Positions 37,934 through 47,245 of a DNA stretch of 64,000 bases are shown in pieces. The notes beneath the pieces are model-generated. The model did not search any database and was not told where the DNA came from. It saw only the letters and a program-made list of their open reading frames with translations. The stretch is from Pseudomonadota bacterium. Lineage in GTDB: Bacteria > Myxococcota_A > UBA796 > UBA9615. Numbering within the stretch: position 1 is the first letter of the stretch; each line of letters opens with the position of its first letter. Made by a program: the position numbers and the translations under genes. The stretch is from assembly GCA_024229515.1 (NCBI GenBank), contig JAAESI010000112.1:97019-161018 (forward strand), read 5' to 3'.

Positions 37934-39379
37934 GTGCGCGTCTCCCTCGTCGTCCCGCCGTTTGACTACGGCCGTCAGCTGTACGGACTCGTCCGCCGCC
38001 GCTCGTTCCAGAACGCGGTGCCGCTGGGCGCGATCAACGTCGCCGCCTACCTGCGCGAGGCGGGGCACCAGGTCCAGGTCGTCGATGCTCCCGCCGAGGG
38101 GTACGACAACGACCAGATCTGCAGCGCCATCAACCGGTTCGTGCCCGACGCCATCGGGGTCAGCGCGACCTCCGTCATCTACGACCCGGCCAGCGCCCTG
38201 GCGACGCTCCTGAAGGACCGGTTCGACGTCTTCACCTTCCTGGGGGGCACGCACAGCAGCCTGTACCCCGAGTGGTGCATGGACGACAACGTCGCGTGGG
38301 ACGCGGCGGTGTTCGGGGAGGGGGAGGAGACCGCCGTCGAGCTGGTCAACGCCCTCGCCGCCAAGAAGACCCTGGACGGCATCGGCGGCGTCATCTGGCG
38401 CGACGGCGACGGCGGAATCCACAAGAACCAGCACCGAGCCGCTCAGCGGGACCTGTCCGACACGCCGCTGCCCGCCTACGACCTGCTCGACCTGAGCCGC
38501 TACAGCGCCCCCCCGATGCGGGTCCGCCGCACGCCCGCGGTCTACATGGAGCTGTTTCGCGGCTGCGCCTACGCCAAGTGCACCTACTGCACCTCCGGCG
38601 GCGGCCTCAAGAACCGCTACCGACGCCACAGCCCCGAGTCGGCGGCGGAGAAGATCCTCCAGATCCACATGCGCTACGGCGCCAACGAGATCGCCTTCGT
38701 CGACGACGACTTCGTGGTCGGCAAGGACTGGATTCACGACTTCTGCGGCGAGCTTCGCAAGCGCGGAAACCCCGTCTCCTGGACCGCCTACGCGCGCGCC
38801 TCCCAGGTCGATGCGGGGGTGTTCGCGGCGATGAAGGCGGCCGGCTGCCACCAGGTCCTCATCGGCATGGAGGTGCTCGACAACGCCATGCTCCGGGCCC
38901 TCGGCAAGGACCTCACGGTCGCCTCGTCGGCGGAGGCCATCCGGGCCGCCCACAGCGCCGACATCGGCGTGATCGGGCTGTTCATGGCAGGCATCCCCAA
39001 CAGCACCCCCGAGTCGGTCTTCACCACGGTCGAGCACGCCCTCCAGCAGGAGGTCGATGTGGCCGTCTTCTCGCTGTACCGACCGCCCCCCGTAAGCGAG
39101 GCGTTCGAAGCCCTCGGCTGGGGGTCGCGGGAGTACATGGAGTCCTTCAAGAAGCAGAAGGAGGCGGTGTACGTGCCCGCCGGCTGGCGGGATCTGCGCC
39201 ACGTCGAGCAGGTCTTCAGCGAGGCCTACCGCCGCTTCTACCTCGACCCCCGCTTCGTCAAGCGAGCCGCCAAGCGCGCGTTCGCCGACCCGGTCCTCGC
39301 CAAGAACATCGTCAAGGGTGCCCTGACCCTCGCCGATCAGTTCCGGCCGGACTTCAGGTCGCTCATCGCTCGAGCCTGA
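37934..39379 (+). CDS. B12-binding-domain radical SAM protein with CX4CX2C motif
   Basis: 481 residues, GTG start. An N-terminal B12-binding-type Rossmann domain (about 1-150: LVVPPFDYGR, AINVAAYLREAGHQVQVVD, FLGGTHSSLYPEW) is followed by a radical SAM domain. The cluster motif is C211-A-Y-A-K-C216-T-Y-C219, i.e. CX4CX2C and not the canonical CX3CX2C. The SAM-domain strand FVDDDFVVGK and an HTH-like C-terminus fit the BchE/MiaB-like class. It would perform a radical methylation, cyclisation or similar reaction; the substrate is unknown. It overlaps the next gene (TGATG), which encodes a related protein without the cysteines. Confidence 0.88.
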   Translation: MRVSLVVPPFDYGRQLYGLVRRRSFQNAVPLGAINVAAYLREAGHQVQVVDAPAEGYDNDQICSAINRFVPDAIGVSATSVIYDPASALATLLKDRFDVFTFLGGTHSSLYPEWCMDDNVAWDAAVFGEGEETAVELVNALAAKKTLDGIGGVIWRDGDGGIHKNQHRAAQRDLSDTPLPAYDLLDLSRYSAPPMRVRRTPAVYMELFRGCAYAKCTYCTSGGGLKNRYRRHSPESAAEKILQIHMRYGANEIAFVDDDFVVGKDWIHDFCGELRKRGNPVSWTAYARASQVDAGVFAAMKAAGCHQVLIGMEVLDNAMLRALGKDLTVASSAEAIRAAHSADIGVIGLFMAGIPNSTPESVFTTVEHALQQEVDVAVFSLYRPPPVSEAFEALGWGSREYMESFKKQKEAVYVPAGWRDLRHVEQVFSEAYRRFYLDPRFVKRAAKRAFADPVLAKNIVKGALTLADQFRPDFRSLIARA

Positions 39380-40662
39380 TGCGCGTCGCCTTCATCCAGA
39401 AGGACCCGATGCCGCGACCGGACCTGATGGTCCTGGGCGCGTCGGTGACGTTCCTGGGGCACCAGGCGAGCGTGTTCATTCCCGCCGCCGAGCGGGACCT
39501 GGAGCGGGCGCTTCGCCGCTTCGCCCCCGCCGTCGTCGTGTTTGCGCCGCCCACCGGCTTCCACCCCTGGGCGTTCGGGGTGGCGCGCCGCATCAGCGCC
39601 ATCACCGGGGGAGCGCCGAACGTGTTTGTGGGGAGCCACGCCACGGACCACCCGGAGATCGCCCGCGAGGCGGGGGTCGACCTCGTGATGGTCGGCGACC
39701 CCGAGACGACGCTGCGCGAGCTGCTGTTCAAGATCGACAACGAGCGGGACCTCCCCGGCACCACCGGCACGGTGGCGGCCTCGCCCGACGGCACCCTGAT
39801 CGAAGGCCCCGCGCGCCAGGCGATGGACGAGCTCGACGACCTGCCGTTGGCCGACCTCGAGATCTACCGCCGCTACCGGTTTGTCCGGCACCAGACCACG
39901 CTCTCGGTCTGCACCGGCCGCGGGGTGATGGAGAACGTGCACGCCGGCTTCCGCATCGGGCCCAAGGAGCTCGAGCGGCGGTTCGAGCAGGCGCCCCGTC
40001 ATTCGGTCACCGAGGCGATCCACCGGGTCCACCTGCACATCCAGCGTCGGCCGCACTACCGGCGGGTGGCGTTCCGGGACGACACCCTGCTGATGGACGG
40101 GGCCCTGGAGCCGTGGCTGGGCGACTTCCTCGACCGCTACCGGCGCGAAGTGGGGCTCCCGTTCCAGTGCGGGGCCCGCTCCGATCTGCTCGGCCCCGAG
40201 GTCGTCCGGGAGCTGGCGCGCGCGGGCTGCGATCTGATCCGCCTCGCGACCGACGCGCGGGACCACGACGCCGACGCGGTTGCGCGTCTGCGGGCCGCGG
40301 GCATTCACGTGCAGACCATCTCGTTCCTGGGCCGCCCCGGGGACGGCGACGCTGACTCGCTGGCGGAGCTGGACCACGTGCTCACGCTCGAGCCGGAGCA
40401 CGCCTTCGCGATCGCCTGCGACGGCACCGTGCGGCCCTTCGACGAGCGGCTGCAGCGGGTGTTCCCCATCGTGGTGGACGCTCCGCTGCTGAAGCCGTTG
40501 GCCCTGGCGGCGGTCGGCTCCGGCGCGGACCGGCTGCTGAACAAGGTCTTCCAGCTGCACCACGACCTGTCGTTCATCACCAGCGGCGAGCTCGCGCCCG
40601 TCGACATCGTTCGGATCGCCAGCCGCATGCGCCGGGGACGTCGGGAGGCCTATGCGTCGTAG
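39379..40662 (+). CDS. radical-SAM-like protein that has lost its cluster cysteines
   Basis: 427 residues. The architecture matches its neighbour: a B12-binding-like N-terminus (MRVAFIQKDP, SVTFLGHQASVFIP, NVFVGSHATDHPE, LVMVGDPETTLREL), then a TIM-barrel-type domain. At the expected cluster site it reads TGRGVMENVHAG, so the three Cys positions are V183, V187 and G190. Later barrel strands are retained (FRDDTLLMDG, QCGARSDLLG, LIRLATDARDHDADAV). It is therefore not a radical SAM enzyme itself and may be a scaffold or regulatory partner of the upstream protein, with which it is translationally coupled. Confidence 0.8.
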   Translation: MRVAFIQKDPMPRPDLMVLGASVTFLGHQASVFIPAAERDLERALRRFAPAVVVFAPPTGFHPWAFGVARRISAITGGAPNVFVGSHATDHPEIAREAGVDLVMVGDPETTLRELLFKIDNERDLPGTTGTVAASPDGTLIEGPARQAMDELDDLPLADLEIYRRYRFVRHQTTLSVCTGRGVMENVHAGFRIGPKELERRFEQAPRHSVTEAIHRVHLHIQRRPHYRRVAFRDDTLLMDGALEPWLGDFLDRYRREVGLPFQCGARSDLLGPEVVRELARAGCDLIRLATDARDHDADAVARLRAAGIHVQTISFLGRPGDGDADSLAELDHVLTLEPEHAFAIACDGTVRPFDERLQRVFPIVVDAPLLKPLALAAVGSGADRLLNKVFQLHHDLSFITSGELAPVDIVRIASRMRRGRREAYAS

Positions 40663-41698
40663 CCTCCCCCTGGTCCTGGCGGCCGTGATCGCGGCCAGCT
40701 CCGCCTTCGCCGCCCCCGCTGGTCTGCAGATCACCGACGATCAGATCTACGCCCTCGTGCAGGCCCTCAAGGGCAAGGTCATCGGGCTCGAGGAGCACGA
40801 CCTCCTCGTCGAGTTGGGCGAGACGGCGGCGGCCTCCCCCAACGCCCTCCCCGGCGACCTGATCTTCACCGGCTGGGCGCTGGTCCACGCCGACCGCCCG
40901 GAGCTGGGCTACCCGCTGCTGCGCGAAGGTCTGGGGCGTCCGCCCCTGCTCGCCAGTGACGCCCTCCGCAACGTGCTGCTGGCCGAGCAGTTCGGGCAGG
41001 ACGATCTGGCGCGCGGGATCATCGACTTCTCCGCCGGCATCAACGAGGTCGCGGCCAAGCGGCTGCGTCGCTCGATCCACCTCCCCCAGGAGCTCGACGT
41101 CGCGACGAAGCGGGCGAAGGGTCCCCTCAAGGGGCTCGGGGTGGGCCAGATCCAGCTCGAAGGAGACGAAGGGGCGTTGGTCTCGTGGTTCGTCGCGCCG
41201 GAGCCGCTGCCGAGCTCCCCGACCGTCGTCGTGCTGCTCGCCGACTCGGGCCGCATGGACGCCCTGCCCCGCTCGTGCCAGTCCGCCGACCGGCTCAAGG
41301 ATGCTGCCGAGTTGGCTCGCGACGGCGTGGTGGCGGTGCTCCCCGGGCTGCGCGGCTGCGACCTGAGCGCCGGGCTGTTCCTCGGCACCGACCACGCCGA
41401 GGCGGATCTGGCGCTCCTGCTGGACCGGCTCCGGACCGACTTCGAGCCGGCGGCGATCGAACTGCACGGAACCGGGACGGCGGGCCTGTTGACGCTGGAG
41501 TTGGCCGATCGGGGCCTGGCCGCGGACCGGTTCGTCGCCACCGAGCCGCTGGACCCGAGGGTCTGGCTGCACCTGCCCGCCGAGCGCGTCGCTGCGCGCG
41601 CCGAGGCCCTCCAGGCGTCTGCGCGTCACCCCGAGATCGTGGAGATCGTTGGCGAAGTCGATGATCACCCCCGAGCAACTCGGGGGAAGCGCAAGTAG
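40652..41698 (+). CDS. exported protein, possible degenerate alpha/beta hydrolase
   Basis: 348 residues. The start ATG overlaps the upstream stop by 11 bases and has GGAGG four bases before it. Signal peptide MRRSLPLVLAAVIAASSAFA. A helical N-terminal region (about 25-150) is followed by a Rossmann-like region (VVVLLADSGRMDALPRSC, VVAVLPGLRGCDLS, IELHGTGTAGLLTLEL). The nucleophile-elbow position reads GTGTAG and not GxSxG, so hydrolase activity is unlikely. No family is assigned. Confidence 0.75.
   Translation: MRRSLPLVLAAVIAASSAFAAPAGLQITDDQIYALVQALKGKVIGLEEHDLLVELGETAAASPNALPGDLIFTGWALVHADRPELGYPLLREGLGRPPLLASDALRNVLLAEQFGQDDLARGIIDFSAGINEVAAKRLRRSIHLPQELDVATKRAKGPLKGLGVGQIQLEGDEGALVSWFVAPEPLPSSPTVVVLLADSGRMDALPRSCQSADRLKDAAELARDGVVAVLPGLRGCDLSAGLFLGTDHAEADLALLLDRLRTDFEPAAIELHGTGTAGLLTLELADRGLAADRFVATEPLDPRVWLHLPAERVAARAEALQASARHPEIVEIVGEVDDHPRATRGKRK
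41668..41686. other. perfect 8-bp inverted repeat at the end of a gene
   Basis: CCCCCGAG, loop CAA, CTCGGGGG. It lies 10 bases before the stop of the exported protein gene and 23 before the next ATG. No T tract follows, so it is more likely an RNA hairpin affecting stability or coupling than a classical terminator. Confidence 0.45.
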
Positions 41699-41708
41699 GC
41701 TAAACCGG

Positions 41709-42497
41709 ATGGCCGAGTGGCTGAAACGGCTCTTTGCGCGACGCAGCGCAGGCCTGGAGTCCCTGCCCCTGGGGGTGGAGGGGGAGCTCCCGTGGCACTG
41801 CTCGGTCGCCGACGCGCGCTGCACCCTCCGCAGCCTCGGTGCCCTCTCACTGGATGTGGACGGGTACCCGACCGCGCGCCTGCGCTGGGGTGACCTGACC
41901 GTGCGGGCGACGCTGGAGTTCGTCCCGGGGGTGCACGTCGGCGCAGCCACCTGGCTCAGCGCGATGCCCGACGCCGATTTCTACACGCGGGAGGGGTTCA
42001 AGGTTCGAATGGAGCCCCGCCTGCGGGCCGCGAACGTGCACTTCCCGTTCAGGAACCGCCGCGGCAACTGGGCCCGTGCCCTGGAGATCCTCGGCAAGCC
42101 CGGGGAGCGGCACAAGGACGGCAGCTGGTCGTGGGAGTGGCCCCACATGACGGCGCGGTTCACCGACGCCGACCCCGGTGACGAGGAGTCGGTGGAGTGG
42201 CTGCGCTTCGCTGCGAAGTCGACCTCACGGGTGCTTCAGATCCGGAACCAGAGCTCGATGGAGCTGTACGAGCGGATCCACATACGCATGGATTTCCAGG
42301 CCGGCCACTGGGAGATGACGCAGGCGCCCGAGGTACACGGCATTCCCACCCGGCTGCACTGGGACGCGCCCGTGGACCAGCCCGTGCTGCTGACGGTGAA
42401 GGCCGAAGACCGGGAAGTGTCCGTGGAGGTGTCTTCCCGTTTGACCACCGTGGTTCTCACCAACGACAGCTCCGGCGGCATTCGCGTCGTCGTGTGA
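41709..42497 (+). CDS. hypothetical protein
   Basis: 262 residues from ATG 41709. Starts at 41649 (TTG) or 41661 (ATG) would overlap the previous gene and add about 20 non-conserved-looking residues. There is no signal peptide or membrane span; the first 15 residues (MAEWLKRLFARR) are amphipathic and basic and may attach to the membrane. The rest is predicted beta-rich with many Trp (GNWARALEILGKPGE, WSWEWPHMTARF). I do not recognise it. A TAGGCT box, part of the previous stop codon, is 13 nt upstream. Confidence 0.7.
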   Translation: MAEWLKRLFARRSAGLESLPLGVEGELPWHCSVADARCTLRSLGALSLDVDGYPTARLRWGDLTVRATLEFVPGVHVGAATWLSAMPDADFYTREGFKVRMEPRLRAANVHFPFRNRRGNWARALEILGKPGERHKDGSWSWEWPHMTARFTDADPGDEESVEWLRFAAKSTSRVLQIRNQSSMELYERIHIRMDFQAGHWEMTQAPEVHGIPTRLHWDAPVDQPVLLTVKAEDREVSVEVSSRLTTVVLTNDSSGGIRVVV

Positions 42498-42509
42498 TAG
42501 ATCCCCGCC

Positions 42510-43895
42510 ATGCACCGACTCGTTCCGTTCCTGCTGCTGCTGCTGCTCCCGACGCTGGCCCTCGCTGATGAGGTCTGCATCGCCGAGGACGGCACGCCCA
42601 TGTACGTCCCCGGGACCGAGGAGTCGGTGGGCACATTGTCCGCGCGCCAGTGCTACGCGGTGATGGAGCGGGGGATCGCCCGGACCCGAATCTGGGTGCG
42701 CGCCGCGGGCGCCTTCCAGGGGGAGGTCGACGTCTCGAACCGCGACTTTGCCCAGGTGCTGGTCGACGACGTGCCGATGAAGCTGGACGCCGCCGGCGAG
42801 CCCTACGGCCAGGCCCTCAGCGGCGCGTTGGTGCTCATCGACCGGGACGTGGGCGGCGGCCTGTTCCTCGCCAAGATGCTGGAGGGCCGGGTGCGGGCCC
42901 AGTTCATCGTGTCCGAGGATGAGTTCTTCCCCGCGGAGTCCTGGCCCGTGCCGGATCCCGAGGACCTGCCCGACGCGGGCTGGCCCGAGGCGACGCTGCC
43001 GCTGCCCCCGTCGACGATCTCCCTGACCTCGGTGGGTGGCGGCTACGACATCCACGCCGAGATCGTCGCGCCCCTGTTCGACACCACCGACGTGCTCATG
43101 GACCCCGCGATGGGCCACCTGCGCATGGAGTTCCTGGAGCAGCGGGAGTTCGAGTCGAAGATCCGCGTGGTCGCGCGGCACCTCTGGGTCGAAGGCTGGG
43201 TCGTGTCCGTGGACTGGCGTGCCGAGCCCGCCCCGGAGGGCTGGAACCCGATGGCGGGCGTGCCCGGCCTCCGCACGGCCCCGACAGGGAACCGGCAGCT
43301 CGGAACGAAGGACGCAGACTTCGCGCTCGAGCCCAAGGGGGACCCCTTCGGCACGCTCGCCGCGGCCTCCTGGGTGACCCTCGACGAAGAGGATGGCTCC
43401 TGGCAGCGCGTGCAGGTGACGTGGGCCCACGGCGGGGTGCGCGGCTGGATCGAGAAGAAGCGTCTCGAGAAGGAGAAGAAGCAGGGCGAGCAGCCCAAGC
43501 CGACCGTCTCCCGCGTCGCGGCGGTGGGCGTGGGCAACGTCGCGGTCGAGTGGTTCGACGGCGAAGGCCACGAGCTCGAGCCCGAGCTGACCGCGGACTA
43601 CGTGCGCGGCATCGCCACCGACGGCATCGAGTTGCTGCGGCACACCTACGCCGAGGCGCTCGCCAAGCGGCCCAACCTCACCGGGGAGGTCACCGTGAAG
43701 CTGGTCGTCACCCCCGACGGCGTGATCTTCGAGCAGTCCACCCCGGTGGCGACGCTGGCCGACGACGAGGTCAAGGCCGCCCTGGGCGCCAAGATCGAGA
43801 GCTTTGTGTTCCCCGAGACGAAGCCGCGCAAGCGCAAGCTCGACAACAACGTGGTCGTCTGGGTTCAGTACGTCTTCAAGCCGCTGGGTCAGTAG
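42510..43895 (+). CDS. exported protein with AgmX/PglI-type C-terminal domain
   Basis: 461 residues. Signal peptide MHRLVPFLLLLLLPTLALA. The N-terminal ~320 residues look like beta-rich SH3-type or repeat modules (CIAEDGTPMYVPGTE, TLSARQCYAVMERG). A Lys/Glu-rich linker (KKRLEKEKKQGEQPK, ~320) leads to a C-terminal region of about 110 residues (GIELLRHTYAEALAKRPN, LTGEVTVKLVVTPDGVIFE, VKAALGAKIESFVFPE), the TonB-C-like fold seen at the end of myxobacterial AgmX/PglI proteins. An envelope role, perhaps in motility or an energy-coupled complex, is inferred. Confidence 0.8.
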   Translation: MHRLVPFLLLLLLPTLALADEVCIAEDGTPMYVPGTEESVGTLSARQCYAVMERGIARTRIWVRAAGAFQGEVDVSNRDFAQVLVDDVPMKLDAAGEPYGQALSGALVLIDRDVGGGLFLAKMLEGRVRAQFIVSEDEFFPAESWPVPDPEDLPDAGWPEATLPLPPSTISLTSVGGGYDIHAEIVAPLFDTTDVLMDPAMGHLRMEFLEQREFESKIRVVARHLWVEGWVVSVDWRAEPAPEGWNPMAGVPGLRTAPTGNRQLGTKDADFALEPKGDPFGTLAAASWVTLDEEDGSWQRVQVTWAHGGVRGWIEKKRLEKEKKQGEQPKPTVSRVAAVGVGNVAVEWFDGEGHELEPELTADYVRGIATDGIELLRHTYAEALAKRPNLTGEVTVKLVVTPDGVIFEQSTPVATLADDEVKAALGAKIESFVFPETKPRKRKLDNNVVVWVQYVFKPLGQ

Positions 43896-43898
43896 CCG

Positions 43899-45446
43899 CT
43901 AGCTGCCCGCCTCGAGCTCGTCGGCGTCCAGCCGGCCGGGCTCCACTTCGAGCCGATCGCCGAAGAAGAACGAAGCGACGTTCACGCCCATCCGGCCCGG
44001 ATCCCGCGTTCGCGCGATGGTTCGCAGCCACGCCCGCCGGCGCGGATGACGTTCGCCCAGATCCACCGCGAGGGGCATGTCCAGCTCGAAGCCGTCCTCG
44101 TCGGAGATGAGGAGCACGCGAGGCCGGACCATCGGGTAGGCGCCCATGCCGGGGCCGAGAACGAGGCCCCATTCCCCGCTGTCGAGCTCGACCAGCGAGC
44201 CCGGGGGGTAGCGCCCGACCAGCCACAGCAGCCGCCGCACGATGACCGGATCCAGCTGCCGGCCGCCCTGCCGGGAGACGAGCTTGACCGCCTGGTCCGG
44301 GGGGAACGCGTCGCGGTGGGGGCGCGGCGAGCAGAGCGCGTCGAAGACGTCCGCCACGGCGATGACTCGGCTGAACAGGTGCTGCTCCCGCCCCGCCGCG
44401 AAGGGGTAGCCGCCCTCGCCGTCGAACCGCATGTGGTGCTCGACCGAGGCCAGCGCTCGCTCCACGATCGGGGCGCCGAAGCCGTAGTGCTTCAGCAGGT
44501 GGGCCATGCCCAGCAGGGGATGCTGCTCGACCCGTGAACGCTCGTGGGGGGCCAACTCCTGCTCGCTGGCGAAGATCTCCTCCGGCAGCAGCGTCTCGCC
44601 CAGGTTGTGGTTCAGCGCCGACATCCCCAGCCGCAGCAGGTCGCGCCGATGCAGGTCCATCAGCCGCCCCAGGCAGACCGCGTAGATGCACACCATCATG
44701 TTGTGCGCCTTGCTCGGCAGCGTCGGGTTCCGCATCACGGTCAGGCCGAGCAGGTCCTCCGGCGTCTCCTCCGCCATCTGGATGAGCTGCTGGACGAGCG
44801 CCCGCTGGCGTCGCCGCATGTACAGGTCGAGGTTCGCCAGCTCGGTGCGGGTGATGGTCTCGAGGCCTTCGCGGAAGACCTCGAGGGCGTGATCCCGACT
44901 CTCCGACTTGCCCGCCCGGGCCCGATCCGCCGCTGACGGCAGGGGGATGAGGCGGATGCCGGGGAGGTTGGCGCGGCGGAAGTGCTCGGCCCCGCTGACG
45001 CCCTCGGCGGGGGAGGTGCGGAGGAACTCGGTGAGGGCGAGCATCGTCGCATCCTCGGCCCCTGACTGGAGCACGATGCCGCGCCCTTCGACGTCGCCGA
45101 GGCGCTCGGTGAGCATCACCGCCGCTTCCCACGCGCGCTTGCTCGCCCGGACCCAGACGCCGTTGACGAAGGCATGCCCCTCGGCGAACACCAGCGAGAG
45201 GTCTTCTCCGCCGGCTTGAAGCTCGGCGACGTCCTGGACGAGGTCCCGCAGCGCCGACTGCACCGCGGAGTTGCCCGGATCGTGGATGGCGAGCAGCCGC
45301 CCGAGGGTGTCGATGTGGACGAGGAAGTCCTTCGCCTTGCGGGAGATCTGGTGCCGCCGCTCGCGGTCCATCTCCTCGGCGTTGGGCGGACCCGAGGAGG
45401 CGCCCGGACTCGTGCCGGAGAGGAAGGGATCGGCGTGGCTCACCAT
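43899..45446 (-). CDS. degenerate HD-GYP-type domain protein
   Basis: 515 residues. The region about 235-400 has the HD-GYP phosphodiesterase layout, but key residues differ: the first HD site reads HNMMV; HDIGK is HNLGE; EHP reads EQHPLLGM; the HHExxDGxGYP box is HHMRFDGEGGYP; and the following VIAVADVFDAL is kept. Loss of two metal-binding Asp/Glu suggests it binds a cyclic dinucleotide or partner and does not hydrolyse. The N-terminal ~200 residues are helical, and a C-terminal beta domain (LDSGEWGLVLGPGMG) follows. Its start overlaps the preceding gene by seven bases (ATGGTGA); GTG 45443 is an alternative. Confidence 0.85.
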   Translation of the reverse strand: MVSHADPFLSGTSPGASSGPPNAEEMDRERRHQISRKAKDFLVHIDTLGRLLAIHDPGNSAVQSALRDLVQDVAELQAGGEDLSLVFAEGHAFVNGVWVRASKRAWEAAVMLTERLGDVEGRGIVLQSGAEDATMLALTEFLRTSPAEGVSGAEHFRRANLPGIRLIPLPSAADRARAGKSESRDHALEVFREGLETITRTELANLDLYMRRRQRALVQQLIQMAEETPEDLLGLTVMRNPTLPSKAHNMMVCIYAVCLGRLMDLHRRDLLRLGMSALNHNLGETLLPEEIFASEQELAPHERSRVEQHPLLGMAHLLKHYGFGAPIVERALASVEHHMRFDGEGGYPFAAGREQHLFSRVIAVADVFDALCSPRPHRDAFPPDQAVKLVSRQGGRQLDPVIVRRLLWLVGRYPPGSLVELDSGEWGLVLGPGMGAYPMVRPRVLLISDEDGFELDMPLAVDLGERHPRRRAWLRTIARTRDPGRMGVNVASFFFGDRLEVEPGRLDADELEAGS

Positions 45447-47245
45447 GGATTCCGCGCCTCCAACCGCTGTAAGGCGTCGGTGCAGATCTTCTTCTTCGGC
45501 CCGAACAGGCCCGACGTGCCTCGTTTGAGGGTCTGCTTGGCCTGGACCGTGCCGGCCGCCGCGAGGCCCCGGGCGGCCGCTTCGACGTCCGCGAGGACCT
45601 CGGGGGCGGTGCCCATCATCTTGACCCCCTTGGACTCGAGCCGTTGGGCCAGGACCTCCACTGCGCCGTCGCCCGCGACGAGCCCCAGGGTGATGCAGAG
45701 GTCACGCTTGATGTTCGCATCCAGCGAGCTGAACGTGGCTCCTCCGACCGCCTTGCGCAGGTACTTCACCGCTTCGTACGGCTTCTGCGCCAGCAGCGCA
45801 TCGGCCAGCGCCCGGCGCACCGCCGCGTCCTTGTCCACCAGCAGCGGCAGCACGTACTGCAGCTCGGCCGCGGGGAGGTTGTCCTGGTACCAGCGCAGCA
45901 CCTCCTCCCGGACGAGTCGGGACGGGTGGCGGAGCAGCTTGTAGCGGCTGGAGGCGGCCCGTTCGCGGCCCAACGAGCGGGCCAGCGCGATGGTCGGGAC
46001 GACCCGCTCGGGAGGCTGGGTCAGGGCGTTGGTGAGCCACGCGTCGATGCGGTCGCCGACGACCGAGCCGAGGGTCTCCCGGAGCCGCTTGCCGCGGGCC
46101 TGATCGGGGTCCCGGGCGGCGCTCTCGAGCACGGACTGGAGCACCGAGTCGGGGAGCCGCTCGACCAGCCGACGGAGCTCGTGCTCTTCACCCGCCTTGG
46201 CGAGATCGAGCGACAGGAGCACCCGCGCGATGCGTCGCTCGCTGATGGCGTTGGCGAAGAACTCGCGCACCCGGCCGGCGAAGGGGCTGGTGCGGACGAC
46301 GTCCTCGGCCATCAAGGCGGTGCCCTCGTCGAGGATGCGCACGAGGCCGACGGCGTTGCCGCGGCGGTAGACCTCCTCGACGGCCTGGCGGGCCAGTCCG
46401 ATCGCCTCATCGGGCGGAAGCTCGGACCGATTGCTCAGCGCCGTGCGCACCAGGATGGAGACTAGCCGGGCGAGGAGATCGTGGGGCTCTTCGGCCTCCA
46501 CCGCCTCGTGCATGTTGGCGATGAGGTGGGCGTCCTCGGTCCCTTCTTCGGCGAATTGCACCCGCCACTGCTGCTCTTCTTCGGAGACGCGGCGGTCGTC
46601 GCTGGGTCCCAGGCCGGCCAGATCACTGCCTGCGACGGCTCGCTGCACGGCGTCCTCGGAGACCTGCCCGAAGTTGCGCTTGTCGCTCTCGGTGCGGAAG
46701 TCCGACAGGCGCAGGCCGACCAGCTGCTGGACGGCGTCATCCAGGTTCCCGGTGGCGGTTTGGGAGGCGGCGCCGGAGAGGACCTCGGCCTCCATCAGGG
46801 CGCTGACCGCCTGGAAGCCGATCTTGGTGAAGCCGGACTGCCACAGCAGCGACTCCAGCGTCTCCTCCTCGTACTCGGGGAGCTCGAAGTTGATGCGGAG
46901 CACATCCAGGAGCTTGGCCAGCTCCTCCAGGTCGAGCCCCTGGGCCAGCGACAGCGTCGCGATGCCCTCGCGGTGCAGCAGGCGGCCGAGGCCGACGAAC
47001 TCCTCCGTCTCGGGGTGGACCATGGATCCGCCCCAGGCGAGCCCCTCCTGGGAGGACTCCAGATCGAGGGCGCCGTAGCGCTCCAGGACCTGGCCCATCT
47101 GCCCCAGGGACTGCTCCATCGCCCGCCACGTCTCGCGGTGCGACGCGCCGTACAGACGGGCGTGCCCCATGGCGATGTGCAGGGTCTTGAGCGATTCGGC
47201 GAGTGTTTCCGTGTCCTGCGGATCGGGCCGACCTCGACCTCTCAC
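45440..47245 (-). CDS. large helical HEAT-like repeat protein
   Basis: 601 residues, GTG start overlapping the kinase stop (GTGA). It has no signal peptide. The N-terminal ~130 residues resemble the helical N-terminus of the adjacent HD-GYP-like protein in style (TLAESLKTLHIAMGHARLYG). The C-terminal half carries HEAT-type repeats (RLVREEVLRWYQDNLPAAEL, LPLLVDKDAAVRRALADALL, LGLVAGDGAVEVLAQRL). It probably acts as a scaffold between the Ser/Thr kinase and the HD-GYP-like protein. No enzymatic motif is seen. Confidence 0.8.
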   Translation of the reverse strand: MRGRGRPDPQDTETLAESLKTLHIAMGHARLYGASHRETWRAMEQSLGQMGQVLERYGALDLESSQEGLAWGGSMVHPETEEFVGLGRLLHREGIATLSLAQGLDLEELAKLLDVLRINFELPEYEEETLESLLWQSGFTKIGFQAVSALMEAEVLSGAASQTATGNLDDAVQQLVGLRLSDFRTESDKRNFGQVSEDAVQRAVAGSDLAGLGPSDDRRVSEEEQQWRVQFAEEGTEDAHLIANMHEAVEAEEPHDLLARLVSILVRTALSNRSELPPDEAIGLARQAVEEVYRRGNAVGLVRILDEGTALMAEDVVRTSPFAGRVREFFANAISERRIARVLLSLDLAKAGEEHELRRLVERLPDSVLQSVLESAARDPDQARGKRLRETLGSVVGDRIDAWLTNALTQPPERVVPTIALARSLGRERAASSRYKLLRHPSRLVREEVLRWYQDNLPAAELQYVLPLLVDKDAAVRRALADALLAQKPYEAVKYLRKAVGGATFSSLDANIKRDLCITLGLVAGDGAVEVLAQRLESKGVKMMGTAPEVLADVEAAARGLAAAGTVQAKQTLKRGTSGLFGPKKKICTDALQRLEARNPW

